Assembly: GCA_963422655.1 (NCBI GenBank)
Contig: OY730440.1
Coordinates: forward strand, 1,178,001-1,242,000
Reading direction: 5' to 3'
Origin: CATQHS01 sp963422655
Lineage (GTDB): Bacteria; Actinomycetota; Acidimicrobiia; Acidimicrobiales; Aldehydirespiratoraceae
Length of the DNA: 64,000 bases
Shown here: positions 46,497 to 54,540 of the stretch, one piece after another
Layout: every line of letters begins with the position of its first letter
How positions within the stretch are numbered: the stretch's first letter is position 1
Notes under the pieces: generated by a model
Databases searched by the model: none
What the model saw: the letters and a program-made list of their open reading frames with translations, nothing else
What the model was told of the DNA's origin: nothing
Translations under genes and position numbers: made by a program

Positions 46497-47293
46497 TGAG
46501 AACCGAAGCAACCACCGAAACCGACGTCATGAGAGTTGACCGCCTGGAAAAACGCTTCGGTGGGGTGAAGGCCCTGGCCAACGTCACGCTCGGATTCCCC
46601 GACCGCACCATCACGGCCATCGTCGGTGACAACGGCGCCGGTAAGAGCACGATGTTGAGAATCATGGCCGGCGCGGAACAGCCCGATCGGGGCACGATCG
46701 AAGTGAACGGCTCCGCAACTCGTTTCAGGTCCCCCGATGATGCCCGTTCCGCCGGGATCGAGACCGTGTATCAGGACCTGGCTCTTGCCGACAATCTGAA
46801 CGCTACGGAAAACCTCTTCCTGGGTCGTGAGATCACCCGGGGCCGCAGCCTCATGTGCTTCATGCGACAAAAGCTCATGCAACAAAGGGCGGCTGAAATC
46901 ATCCGCAATCTCAACGTTCGCATCCCGAGCGTCCGGGTGCCGGTAGCAGGGTTGTCGGGTGGTCAGCGCCAAGGTGTCGCCATTGCCCGGGCCGTCAACT
47001 GGGGTAGCAAGGTGATGCTGCTGGACGAACCGACCGCCGCGCTCGGGGTGACCGAGACGGCCCGGGTCGAAGAGACAATCGCCGGGCTGCGTAACCGCGG
47101 CCTTACCGTGGTCTTCGTGAGCCACAACCTCGACCAAGTGTTCCGGTTGTCGAACCGGATCGCGGTGATGCGACGGGGCGAACTGGTCGACGTCTTGGAC
47201 TCCGGCCTCGCCGACGGACCCCAGGTCGTCTCGCTGATCACCGGCCTGTCCTCGGCCGGCACTGAGCCGCACCGCCCGGAGCCTTCGTCGTGA
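46496..47293 (+). CDS. ABC transporter ATP-binding protein, sugar-type
   Basis: A 265-residue single ABC ATPase. Walker A is VGDNGAGKST, the signature is GLSGGQRQGV, Walker B is VMLLDEPTAALGV and the H-loop is VFVSHNLDQVF. It has one nucleotide-binding domain, unlike the double RbsA proteins. Its start ATG shares a base with the preceding stop. It is the only ATPase in the run and should energise the permease and binding protein encoded at 35.1-37.2 kb. Confidence 0.92.
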   Translation: MRTEATTETDVMRVDRLEKRFGGVKALANVTLGFPDRTITAIVGDNGAGKSTMLRIMAGAEQPDRGTIEVNGSATRFRSPDDARSAGIETVYQDLALADNLNATENLFLGREITRGRSLMCFMRQKLMQQRAAEIIRNLNVRIPSVRVPVAGLSGGQRQGVAIARAVNWGSKVMLLDEPTAALGVTETARVEETIAGLRNRGLTVVFVSHNLDQVFRLSNRIAVMRRGELVDVLDSGLADGPQVVSLITGLSSAGTEPHRPEPSS

Positions 47294-48075
47294 ACGATAC
47301 TCCGAAAGTGGGAGTGCAGATTCGGCCCAATCATGTCCGGTTCGCCACCATGCGCCAGGCCTGGATCGATGCCGATTCGGCGGGTGTCGACACCATCTGG
47401 TGCTTCGATCATTTCTATCCGATCGAAGGTGACGGTAACGGTTCCAGCTTCGAGTGCTGGACCACACTGGCGGCCATGAGCCAGGTAACCGAGAACGCGG
47501 CTATCGGAACCCTGGTCACCTGCTATGGCTATCGCAACCCCGACCTGCTGGCCGACATGGCCCGCACGGTAGACCACGCCTCGCAGGGACGGTTGATCCT
47601 GGGACTGGGATCAGGGTGGCTGGAGCGCGATTATCTGGAGTACGGCTTCGCGTTGCCGGGCGCCGCGGACCGGATCCGCGAGCTCGACACTGCCCTCCAC
47701 CGAATCCGCCGTCGGCTGGACCAGCTCGATCCCCCGCCGCTGGGCCGGATCCCGATACTGATCGGTGGGCTCGGCGCCCGTATGACCCTGGCGGTGTGCG
47801 CCCGACACGCCGACATCTGGAACGGTTGGGGAGATCCCTCGGAGATCCGCAAGCTCAACACCATCCTGGACCGCCACTGCGAGGACGCGGGACGGGATCC
47901 GGCCGAGATCTCTCGAACGGTGGCGCTGTTCGAACCGGCCACCTACGACACCTACGACAACTACGTCTCGGCCGGAGCGGACCACTTGATCCTGGTACGC
48001 AACGGACCCGACTACGGGATCGAAGATCTGGCCGGTCTCATCGGTTGGCGCGATGCCCGCCGATCCGACTCGTGA
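47290..48075 (+). CDS. LLM-class flavin/F420-dependent oxidoreductase
   Basis: A 261-residue luciferase-like TIM barrel starting at GTG 47290. It shows VGVQIRPNHVRFATMRQAWI, IWCFDHFYPI, LGTLVTCYGYRNPDLLADMA-like segment (GTLVTCYGYRNPDLLA), GRLILGLGSGWLERDY and IPILIGGLG. Actinobacterial members frequently use F420. It overlaps the ATPase gene by 4 bp. It may reduce or oxygenate an intermediate; the cofactor is inferred from family. Confidence 0.87.
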   Translation: MNDTPKVGVQIRPNHVRFATMRQAWIDADSAGVDTIWCFDHFYPIEGDGNGSSFECWTTLAAMSQVTENAAIGTLVTCYGYRNPDLLADMARTVDHASQGRLILGLGSGWLERDYLEYGFALPGAADRIRELDTALHRIRRRLDQLDPPPLGRIPILIGGLGARMTLAVCARHADIWNGWGDPSEIRKLNTILDRHCEDAGRDPAEISRTVALFEPATYDTYDNYVSAGADHLILVRNGPDYGIEDLAGLIGWRDARRSDS

Positions 48076-48085
48076 ACAACCACCC

Positions 48086-49348
48086 ATGAGCGGTACCGGT
48101 ACCCCGATCCGGGCGAGCAAAGCCTTGTGGCAGCCGTTCACTCCGGCCGGCGGACCGCCCTCACGCCTGCTCGTCGGCGGCGTCGGCAAGTACGTGACCG
48201 ATGCCGAGGGCAACAGGCTGCTCGACGCCACCGCCGGTGGGGTGGCCTGTGTGACAGTGGGTCACGGGCGCCGTGACATCGCGGCTGCCGTGAAGGACCA
48301 GCTCGAAAAGCTGGAGTACTACTGCCTCTTCAGCTACCGGCACCCTCTTGCCATCGAGCTGGCGGCAGCGATCGCCGACCGCACCCCAGGCGACCTGAAC
48401 CACGTCTTCTTCACCAATTCCGGGTCCGAAGCGGTAGAGACTGCCCTCAAAATAGCTCGCTCCTACTGGCTACGGCGCGGCCAGGCGTCCAAGACGAAGT
48501 TCGTCTCGCTGTACCGGGCTTACCACGGCATGAACTTCGGCGGGCTTTCCGTCGGAGGCATAACCGAGAACCGCACAGATTTCGGTCCGCTGCTGGGGGG
48601 CTGCAGTCAGGTCCCGGCCTATGACATCGACGCCTTGGCCGAAGAGCTCGACTTCCAGGACCCCGAGACGGTTGCGGCGGTGATCATGGAGCCGGTCCAA
48701 GCCGCGGGCGGGGTGTACCCGCCGCCGGAGGCCTACCCGGCCGAGGTGCGGGCTCTCTGCGACGACCGTGACGTGCTGCTCATCCTCGATGAGGTCGTGT
48801 GCGGCTGGGGTCGCCTCGGCCACTGGTTCGGTGGGCAGCGCTACGGAGTCACCGCCGACATCATGACCTCGGCCAAGGGCCTTACCTCCGCCTACGTTCC
48901 AATGGGGGCAGCAGTGGCCACCGACAGGATCCACGATGCCTTCGTCGATGACGGAAACACCATCGAGCTGATGCACGGATACACCTATTCGGGCCATCCG
49001 GCTGCCTGCGCCGCCGGTTTGGCCGTCATCGGCATACTCGAAGAAGAAAGCCTGATCGACAATGCCCGCCGGGTAGGCGCCCATCTCCAGCAGCGCATGC
49101 TCGAGCTCGAGAGCGCCCCGCTGGTGGCGGAGGTCCGCGGCGAAGGCATGCTCGGCGCCGTCGAGCTGACCGGCGCCGATCCCATCGCCAAGATGAAAGA
49201 AGCAGCCGATGGCATCTACCGGCGCGGCGTGCTGGTGAGAGCCCAGGACGATCACCTGGGTATCTACCCGCCGCTCACCTTCACCGAATCCGATGTCGAC
49301 CGGGTAATCGATGCCATCACCGCGGCATTGACGGAACTCGGGCCGTGA
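48086..49348 (+). CDS. Class III aminotransferase
   Basis: A protein of about 420 residues (ATG 48086; an alternative ATG 48053 overlaps the LLM gene). PLP motifs are FFTNSGSEAVETALKIARSY, RAYHGMNFGG, ILDEVVCGWGRLG with the pyridine-binding Asp, and ITSAKGLTSAYVPMGA-type Lys (SAKGLTSAYVPMGA). The closest named groups are omega-amino acid:pyruvate and taurine/beta-alanine aminotransferases. Its presence suggests an amino group is removed from, or added to, the substrate. Confidence 0.9.
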   Translation: MSGTGTPIRASKALWQPFTPAGGPPSRLLVGGVGKYVTDAEGNRLLDATAGGVACVTVGHGRRDIAAAVKDQLEKLEYYCLFSYRHPLAIELAAAIADRTPGDLNHVFFTNSGSEAVETALKIARSYWLRRGQASKTKFVSLYRAYHGMNFGGLSVGGITENRTDFGPLLGGCSQVPAYDIDALAEELDFQDPETVAAVIMEPVQAAGGVYPPPEAYPAEVRALCDDRDVLLILDEVVCGWGRLGHWFGGQRYGVTADIMTSAKGLTSAYVPMGAAVATDRIHDAFVDDGNTIELMHGYTYSGHPAACAAGLAVIGILEEESLIDNARRVGAHLQQRMLELESAPLVAEVRGEGMLGAVELTGADPIAKMKEAADGIYRRGVLVRAQDDHLGIYPPLTFTESDVDRVIDAITAALTELGP

Positions 49349-49860
49349 CCGAAACCCGCGACCACATCGATGAGATACTCGATCACTGGCACCACGAACG
49401 ACCCGACTTGGACCCCTCCCCTATCGGGGTATTCGGCCGTATCGCCCAGATCAACCGGCTCCTGGAAACCCGGCTGGCCCTCTTTCTCGCCCCCCACCAG
49501 CTCACCCTGGGGCTCTTCGACGTGCTGGCCGCGCTGCGACGTCTGGGGTTCCCCTACCGGTCCAGGCCTTCGGAGCTCGCTTCGACGACCATGCTCACTT
49601 CCGGAGGCATGACGGTTCGACTCGACCAGCTCGAGAAGTTGGGTCTGCTGAAGCGCATCAGCGATCCCGACGACCGACGGGTGATGTTCGCCCAGCTCAC
49701 CAACGAGGGTTTCGAACTGGTCGATGAACTGATCACCGAGCATCTCGACCGAGAACGAACCATGCTGGCCAGCCTCGCCGCGACCGAACGAGATCAACTG
49801 GCCCGACTGCTTCGCAGCGTGGGCCTGAGTATGGCCGGCACCGGCCCGGGTGCTCGGTGA
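49345..49860 (+). CDS. MarR-family transcriptional regulator
   Basis: A 171-residue winged-helix regulator starting at GTG 49345 with a 4-bp overlap. The DNA-binding core reads LGLFDVLAALRRLG, LASTTMLTSGGMTVRLDQLE and LLKRISDPDDRRVMFAQLT. It is the only regulator in the run and probably controls the operon through the repeated array at 33.6 kb or another site, responding to the substrate or an intermediate. That link is inference. Confidence 0.9.
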   Translation: MTETRDHIDEILDHWHHERPDLDPSPIGVFGRIAQINRLLETRLALFLAPHQLTLGLFDVLAALRRLGFPYRSRPSELASTTMLTSGGMTVRLDQLEKLGLLKRISDPDDRRVMFAQLTNEGFELVDELITEHLDRERTMLASLAATERDQLARLLRSVGLSMAGTGPGAR

Positions 49861-49864
49861 GCTG

Positions 49865-50671
49865 ATGCCAACCGAACGCTCGGTGACGAATATCGGTATC
49901 ATCGGTCACGGCGCCATCGGGTCGGTAGTGGCCGCGAAGCTTGCCGGTGGACAGGTGCCCGGCGCCGAGCTGGCCGGTGTCTGTACCCGCAAGCCGATCA
50001 CGGATTCACCGGCGCCCTGGGTTTCCTGTGGAGATCTGATCCAGAGTTGCGACCTCATAGTGGAGGTGGCCGGGCACCAAGCCGTACAAGATCACGCCAC
50101 CGAGATCCTCGACCGCGGTCGGGATCTGCTGATCGTGTCGACCGGGGCCTTGGCCGACCCGCAACTCTGCGAGCGAATCGCAGCAGCCGGACCGGGACAT
50201 CTGTTGCTGTGTCCGGGCGCCCTTGGTGGCACGGACATACTGGAAGCGGTTGCTCGAGCCAGCTCGACAATCGAGGTTCGTCTCACCACGACCAAGCAGC
50301 CCGGCGGGCTGGTTCGACCGTGGATGGATGCCCAACTGCGGGATCGATTGAAGGGCGGTTGCGAACGGGTCGTCGTATTCGAGGGTACTGCTGGCGAGGC
50401 AGCCGGGCGCTTTCCTGCTTCCGCCAATGTCGCCGCCACCCTGGCACTGGCCGTTAAATCCTGGGAAGCGGTCCGGGTCGTCGTGATCGGTGATCCCGCC
50501 GCCGAGATGACCAGGCATGCCGTCGAAGTTCGAAGCGCCATCGGCAACTACCGATTCGAGGTCGCCAACATTACGTCACCCCAGAATCCGACCACCAGCC
50601 TGGTAGTGCCCTACGCGGTACTGGCTTGCGTCACCCGCTATACCCGTAGCCAGTCACCCATATTCTGTTAA
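49865..50671 (+). CDS. Aspartate-dehydrogenase-like NAD(P)-dependent enzyme
   Basis: A 268-residue protein starting at ATG 49865. A Rossmann motif NIGIIGHGAIGSVVA opens it. VEVAGHQAVQDHATEIL, CPGALGGTDILEA and FPASANVAATLALAVKSW match the L-aspartate dehydrogenase family, which catalyses reductive amination/oxidative deamination. With the aminotransferase it may recycle amino groups. The 3' end (from 50529) is the start of the 581-bp unit duplicated downstream. Confidence 0.82.
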   Translation: MPTERSVTNIGIIGHGAIGSVVAAKLAGGQVPGAELAGVCTRKPITDSPAPWVSCGDLIQSCDLIVEVAGHQAVQDHATEILDRGRDLLIVSTGALADPQLCERIAAAGPGHLLLCPGALGGTDILEAVARASSTIEVRLTTTKQPGGLVRPWMDAQLRDRLKGGCERVVVFEGTAGEAAGRFPASANVAATLALAVKSWEAVRVVVIGDPAAEMTRHAVEVRSAIGNYRFEVANITSPQNPTTSLVVPYAVLACVTRYTRSQSPIFC

Positions 50672-51109
50672 AGTAGCGGCGCCCTCGGGAGCCGGCTCGA
50701 ATGACTCCCCGCCGTACCAGATAAGTGGAGAAGCAACCGATGCCGGTAAGCGAGAAAGAACGTTTGGCCCTGTACCAGCAATTGACCGAATCCTTTGGAC
50801 CACCCCACGCGGAGACCCTCATGGAATCTCTCCCACCCATGAGCTGGGAACAGTTGGCCACCAAGGACGACTTGAAGCTCACTGCCAAAGAGCTGAGAGG
50901 CGAGATGGCCGAGATGAAGGCCGAGCTGAAAGGCGAGATGGCCGAGCTCAGGGGCGAAATGCAGGCTGGTTTCGCAGCCATCGAATTTCGTTTCGCGCAG
51001 CAAACCCGCACGATTATGTGGGCCCTGACCGGCTTCGCCTTGACGGTATGGATCTCCCTGCTGGTCACCAACATCGGGTGAACGCCCGGTTACACCCGAG
51101 AGCAGACAC
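50529..51109 (+). repeat. 581-bp tandem duplication, copy 1
   Basis: This runs from TTCGAAGCGCC inside the aspartate-dehydrogenase-like gene through the coiled-coil gene to AGCAGACA. The next copy starts at 51110. Only three differences were seen: a C at 50611-50614 lost in copy 2, one C/T change in the CTATACCCG segment, and one C/G change after the coiled-coil stop. Confidence 0.93.
50740..51081 (+). CDS. Coiled-coil protein with C-terminal membrane anchor, copy 1
   Basis: A 113-residue protein (ATG 50740, GGAGAAG site; GTG 50725 is possible). It has an N-terminal segment VSEKERLALYQQLTESFGPP, a WEQLATKDDLK motif, a charged coiled coil (ELRGEMAEMKAELKGEMAEL) with 11-residue periodicity, and one C-terminal membrane helix (TIMWALTGFALTVWISLLVT). 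I recall similar short anchored coiled-coil proteins in Acidimicrobiia, but no function. It is duplicated intact 580 bp downstream. Confidence 0.75.
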   Translation: MPVSEKERLALYQQLTESFGPPHAETLMESLPPMSWEQLATKDDLKLTAKELRGEMAEMKAELKGEMAELRGEMQAGFAAIEFRFAQQTRTIMWALTGFALTVWISLLVTNIG

Positions 51110-51271
51110 TTCGAAGCGCCATCGGCAACTACCGATTCGAGGTCGCCAACATTACGTCACCCCAGAATCCGACCACCAGCCTGGTAGTGCCTACGCGGTA
51201 CTGGCTTGCGTCACCCGCTATACTCGTAGCCAGTCACCCATATTCTGTTAAAGTAGCGGCGCCCTCGGGAG
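51110..51271 (+). pseudogene. Duplicated 3' fragment of the aspartate-dehydrogenase-like gene
   Basis: This is the tail of the enzyme gene carried in copy 2 of the tandem duplication. It encodes SAIGNYRFEVANITSPQNPT and then loses frame because of a one-base deletion (GTGCCTACG instead of GTGCCCTACG). It has no start or catalytic part and is a passive remnant. Confidence 0.85.
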
Positions 51272-51319
51272 CCGGCTCGAATGACTCCCCGCCGTACCAG
51301 ATAAGTGGAGAAGCAACCG

Positions 51320-51661
51320 ATGCCGGTAAGCGAGAAAGAACGTTTGGCCCTGTACCAGCAATTGACCGAATCCTTTGGACCACCCCACGCGGAGACCCTC
51401 ATGGAATCTCTCCCACCCATGAGCTGGGAACAGTTGGCCACCAAGGACGACTTGAAGCTCACTGCCAAAGAGCTGAGAGGCGAGATGGCCGAGATGAAGG
51501 CCGAGCTGAAAGGCGAGATGGCCGAGCTCAGGGGCGAAATGCAGGCTGGTTTCGCAGCCATCGAATTTCGTTTCGCGCAGCAAACCCGCACGATTATGTG
51601 GGCCCTGACCGGCTTCGCCTTGACGGTATGGATCTCCCTGCTGGTCACCAACATCGGGTGA
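51320..51661 (+). CDS. Coiled-coil protein with C-terminal membrane anchor, copy 2
   Basis: Its product is identical in sequence to the 113-residue product at 50740-51081. It keeps the same upstream region, so it should be expressed the same way except that it is no longer directly behind the intact enzyme gene. The identity of both copies, while the flanking enzyme fragment already carries an indel, shows only that the duplication is recent; selection cannot be judged from so few changes. Confidence 0.72.
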   Translation: MPVSEKERLALYQQLTESFGPPHAETLMESLPPMSWEQLATKDDLKLTAKELRGEMAEMKAELKGEMAELRGEMQAGFAAIEFRFAQQTRTIMWALTGFALTVWISLLVTNIG

Positions 51662-51688
51662 ACGCGCGGTTACACCCGAGAGCAGACA

Positions 51689-52185
51689 GAACGTGCTGGT
51701 ACATTCCGGTACCGATGCCACCGCGACGCTTACCCACCGAAAACCTGACCGAAGCCGAGCAGATGGTCCGGACCGGATCGGGGACCAGCCTTTCGATTTA
51801 GGCTGGCGCCCATGGGGCGATCATGGACTTCCTGCCCGAGTTCCGCTGTTTTTCCCCGAGGGGTTCTTCGGTCATTACCTCACCATGCTGGGGACCATCG
51901 GCGGGCCGAGCTGCAAGGCGAAAGCCACCCAGTTCGGCCAGTACGAGGCCGTGGCCGGGACCGGACAGGCACACATCTGGTTGATCTGTGAAGACGACCA
52001 GCCGCTAGCCGTACTGGGCAGAGAGGTTGGTGACAGGTCCCTGAGCGTGTGAAGACCTCCCGTTTGATCCTACCGAGTCACCGGCACCGCCTCAGCCCTG
52101 AGGCATCAGCCCTGAGGCTTGGCGACGGTTTCTGTAGCCTGGACCTCACTGGCATCGCAAATAGCCAATCCAGGAGATCATGACA
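51689..52185. other. Stretch without a convincing gene
   Basis: A 119-codon frame (51693-52052, ending QPLAVLGREVGDRSLSV) and a short frame from 51717 (RRLPTENLTEAEQMV) are open, but neither matches a family I know nor has a convincing start. The latter faintly resembles the N-terminus of actinobacterial pentapeptide-type proteins. A CAGCCCTGAGGC repeat at about 52093-52115 and the AGGAG site at 52172 precede the next gene. Confidence 0.4.
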
Positions 52186-53058
52186 ATGACAAAATGGTCA
52201 TTCGACAAAGACGAGGTGGCGCGCTACCAGCGTGATGGGTTTCTTCTGGCCGAGTCCGTGCTTGAGTTCGAGGATCTCGAAGAGCTCGACCGGGCTGTCC
52301 GAGAGACCATCGAGGTGGCACTGGGTAGCGCTGATGAAGCCGCCCTGATCGAGCTGGAGCCCAGCAATCATGCTCACGACCGGCCTCGGGTGCGTCGCGT
52401 CATCGGTCCCTACGAGCGCCACGACGCCTTCCGGGCCTTGGCGCACGACCCTCGCATCGTGGACCGGGTCGAATCCTTGATCGGGCCCGATCTCGACCTC
52501 CAGCACAGCAAGCTCAACATGAAACCGGCTCAGGTCGGCTCACCGGTGCAGTGGCACCAAGATCTGGCTTATTACCCCCACACCAACGACGACGTGCTGG
52601 CTGTGCTGGTCTACATCGACGACGCCAGCGAGACGAACGGCTGTCTCCAAGTGCTGCCGCGCCTTCATCACCGCTACCTCGACCACGCCGGGCCCAGAGG
52701 AGCTTTCGCCGGCCGGATCATCGAGCCCATCGAGACCGAGGTGCAACCCCAGGCTCTGGCCGCGCCAGCCGGTAGCGCCATCTTCCTACACGGCCTCACC
52801 CCCCACGCCTCGCTGCCCAACCGATCCGAAGCCGACCGGCGCACCCTGATATTCGCCTACCGAGCCGGTGATGCTTACCCGCTCTACTACGGCTTGGTGA
52901 CAGCCGAGGACGAGGCAGTCAAGCGGCCGGTCCGGGGCCGACGGGCCCACCGCGCCCGCTTCGGCGGACCGCCGCCGATCATCCCGGAGATCAACAGCAC
53001 CAGTTCTCTCTACGACATCCAAGCCGACAACAGGCGCCATTCGAACCAGTCCTCATAG
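52186..53058 (+). CDS. Phytanoyl-CoA dioxygenase (PhyH) family protein
   Basis: A 290-residue Fe(II)/2-oxoglutarate oxygenase. Of two close ATGs, 52186 has the better distance (9 bp) to AGGAG. It has VARYQRDGFLLAESVLEFED at the N-terminus, the iron-binding H-x-D in VQWHQDLAYYPH, TNGCLQVLPRLHHR, and the distal His and 2-oxoglutarate Arg around HGLTPHASLPNRSEADRR. The family hydroxylates diverse small molecules and need not act on phytanoyl-CoA. It is monocistronic, closed by the hairpin at 53078. Confidence 0.9.
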   Translation: MTKWSFDKDEVARYQRDGFLLAESVLEFEDLEELDRAVRETIEVALGSADEAALIELEPSNHAHDRPRVRRVIGPYERHDAFRALAHDPRIVDRVESLIGPDLDLQHSKLNMKPAQVGSPVQWHQDLAYYPHTNDDVLAVLVYIDDASETNGCLQVLPRLHHRYLDHAGPRGAFAGRIIEPIETEVQPQALAAPAGSAIFLHGLTPHASLPNRSEADRRTLIFAYRAGDAYPLYYGLVTAEDEAVKRPVRGRRAHRARFGGPPPIIPEINSTSSLYDIQADNRRHSNQSS

Positions 53059-53077
53059 TTCTCATAGACGAACGAAC

Positions 53078-53128
53078 GTGGCGTCGAGCTGTTGCCGGCC
53101 TGGCCAGCCGGTAACAGCTCGACGCCAC
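53078..53128. terminator. 22-bp stem-loop between convergent genes
   Basis: The arms GTGGCGTCGAGCTGTT and their complement extend to 22 pairs with one G-T wobble around a 7-base CTGGCCA loop. It lies 20 bp after the PhyH-family gene and 7 bp from the stop of the convergent binding-protein gene, so it should terminate both. Confidence 0.85.
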
Positions 53129-53135
53129 TTGTTGG

Positions 53136-54347
53136 TCAGGAGGGGAGCTCGCCGACGAAGGTTCCGTCTTGCTGATAGAAGTCGCCGACGCTGTCGCGAT
53201 CCAGGTAGACGTGGCTGATGTGGATCTCCTGGGGTACAGCCTTGCCTTCGAGGATGTCGATCAGCGCCGCTACTGCGAAGTTGCCGTAGAACTCGGGGAA
53301 ATAGGCGGTGGTTCCGAGGAACTTCGTCTGCTCCACCGACCCTTCGTAGATCCGCTCGATGGCGTTGAGCTCGCCGCCCTGGCCCGAAGCGATCCCGTCC
53401 CGGCCAGCTTGTTCCAGCGCCCGAGACATCGGAACGGTGACGACATCATCGAGCGACGCCGCCAACGGGTGCAAGGCATCGGGGTTGCCGGTCAACCAGT
53501 CGAGAGTGGACTGTAGCCCCTGCTCGGTGGTCCCATCGACAGGAATGCGTACCACGCGGTCGGCGGGGACATCACAGATGGCCTGGATACCTTGCTGGAA
53601 CCCGACAAGGCGCAGATCGGGCGCTTCGCCGGCGGAAAGGTTCTCACCGAGCAGGATCCACACATCTTCGCAGTCCCAGGTCTCTTGCGCATACAGGCCG
53701 GCATTGATACCGCTGATGGCACCAGAGGTGAAGTTGTCAGCCCCGAAGAAAATGGCGTTGGGGTGATAGACGTCCATGTTCACAACCGGCACCTTGGCCG
53801 CGTTGTACAGAGCCATCGACGCTGCGGCCGCTGACTGCTGCCAGTTCGGGAAGATGACCGCGTCAGGATCGAGCTGCAGCACGGTCTCGGTGCAGCCCAG
53901 CGCCTTGGCCGGGTCGAACTCGATGTCGCAGTTGCCGACGATCGAGGCACCGGCTGCTTCGGCCGTAGCAATCGTGGAGTTCTCGAGCAGCGTGGAGAAC
54001 TCCAGAGCAGCCCACGGGTTGGACCATCCGATCTTCCAGTCCTGCGAAGCTGTCCTGGGGGAAGGATCGAACGGCGGAGCCGGCTCGTCGCCCTCCTGCT
54101 CGAACAGACCGGTCTCGAAGTTGTACTTCCACAAAAAGACTTCGTCAGGCGGCAATGCGCCCAAAATCCCGCCCGAAGGCCCGGGCAGGCCGTACTCGAC
54201 GCCATCGACCTCGAGCGTGAACCCGGCATCAGCAGAGCTCTCACCACCAGCAGAGCTCTCATCGTCATCATCGCCGCAACCGGCAGCAACAAAAGCCAAA
54301 ACCGCCACAATCGCAGCAGCCCTCAGCCAAATCTTCTCGAAATTCAC
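53136..54347 (-). CDS. ABC transporter substrate-binding lipoprotein, sugar type
   Basis: A 403-residue lipoprotein. I start at the GTG at 54345-54347 (VNFEKIWLRAAAIVAVL), which follows GGGAGGTT; the lipobox is VAAGC and is followed by an acidic GDDDDESS linker. The mature part has a type 1 binding fold (QDWKIGWSNPWAALEFSTLL, GFQQGIQAICDVPADRVVRI). An insert ahead of the fold (GVEYGLPGPSGGILGALPPD) makes it longer than usual. It is divergent from the enolase-superfamily gene and probably serves the permease and ATPase encoded 8 kb away (61.5-63.2 kb). Confidence 0.87.
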   Translation of the reverse strand: MNFEKIWLRAAAIVAVLAFVAAGCGDDDDESSAGGESSADAGFTLEVDGVEYGLPGPSGGILGALPPDEVFLWKYNFETGLFEQEGDEPAPPFDPSPRTASQDWKIGWSNPWAALEFSTLLENSTIATAEAAGASIVGNCDIEFDPAKALGCTETVLQLDPDAVIFPNWQQSAAAASMALYNAAKVPVVNMDVYHPNAIFFGADNFTSGAISGINAGLYAQETWDCEDVWILLGENLSAGEAPDLRLVGFQQGIQAICDVPADRVVRIPVDGTTEQGLQSTLDWLTGNPDALHPLAASLDDVVTVPMSRALEQAGRDGIASGQGGELNAIERIYEGSVEQTKFLGTTAYFPEFYGNFAVAALIDILEGKAVPQEIHISHVYLDRDSVGDFYQQDGTFVGELPS

Positions 54348-54540
54348 AAGAACCTCCCTGATAAGCAAACCAGACGCGGGCCGACCCACGTCGAACGGCA
54401 ACTCTATCCAACTCGACCAAGAATCGTCCAGACATTCAGATATGCAGACATGCAGACATGGCGACTCTGCGGGGCCGGACCATGCCGCTACCGCCTAGGA
54501 TTGTCCGGCATCGTGTCACGTTCGTGAGCCGAGGTACCGA

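Larger units (their letters stand above)
51110..51688 (+). repeat. 581-bp tandem duplication, copy 2
   Basis: Second copy of the unit at 50529-51109, one base shorter. The match ends at AGCAGACA (51681-51688), where the sequence becomes unique. The coiled-coil gene inside it is unchanged. Confidence 0.93.
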
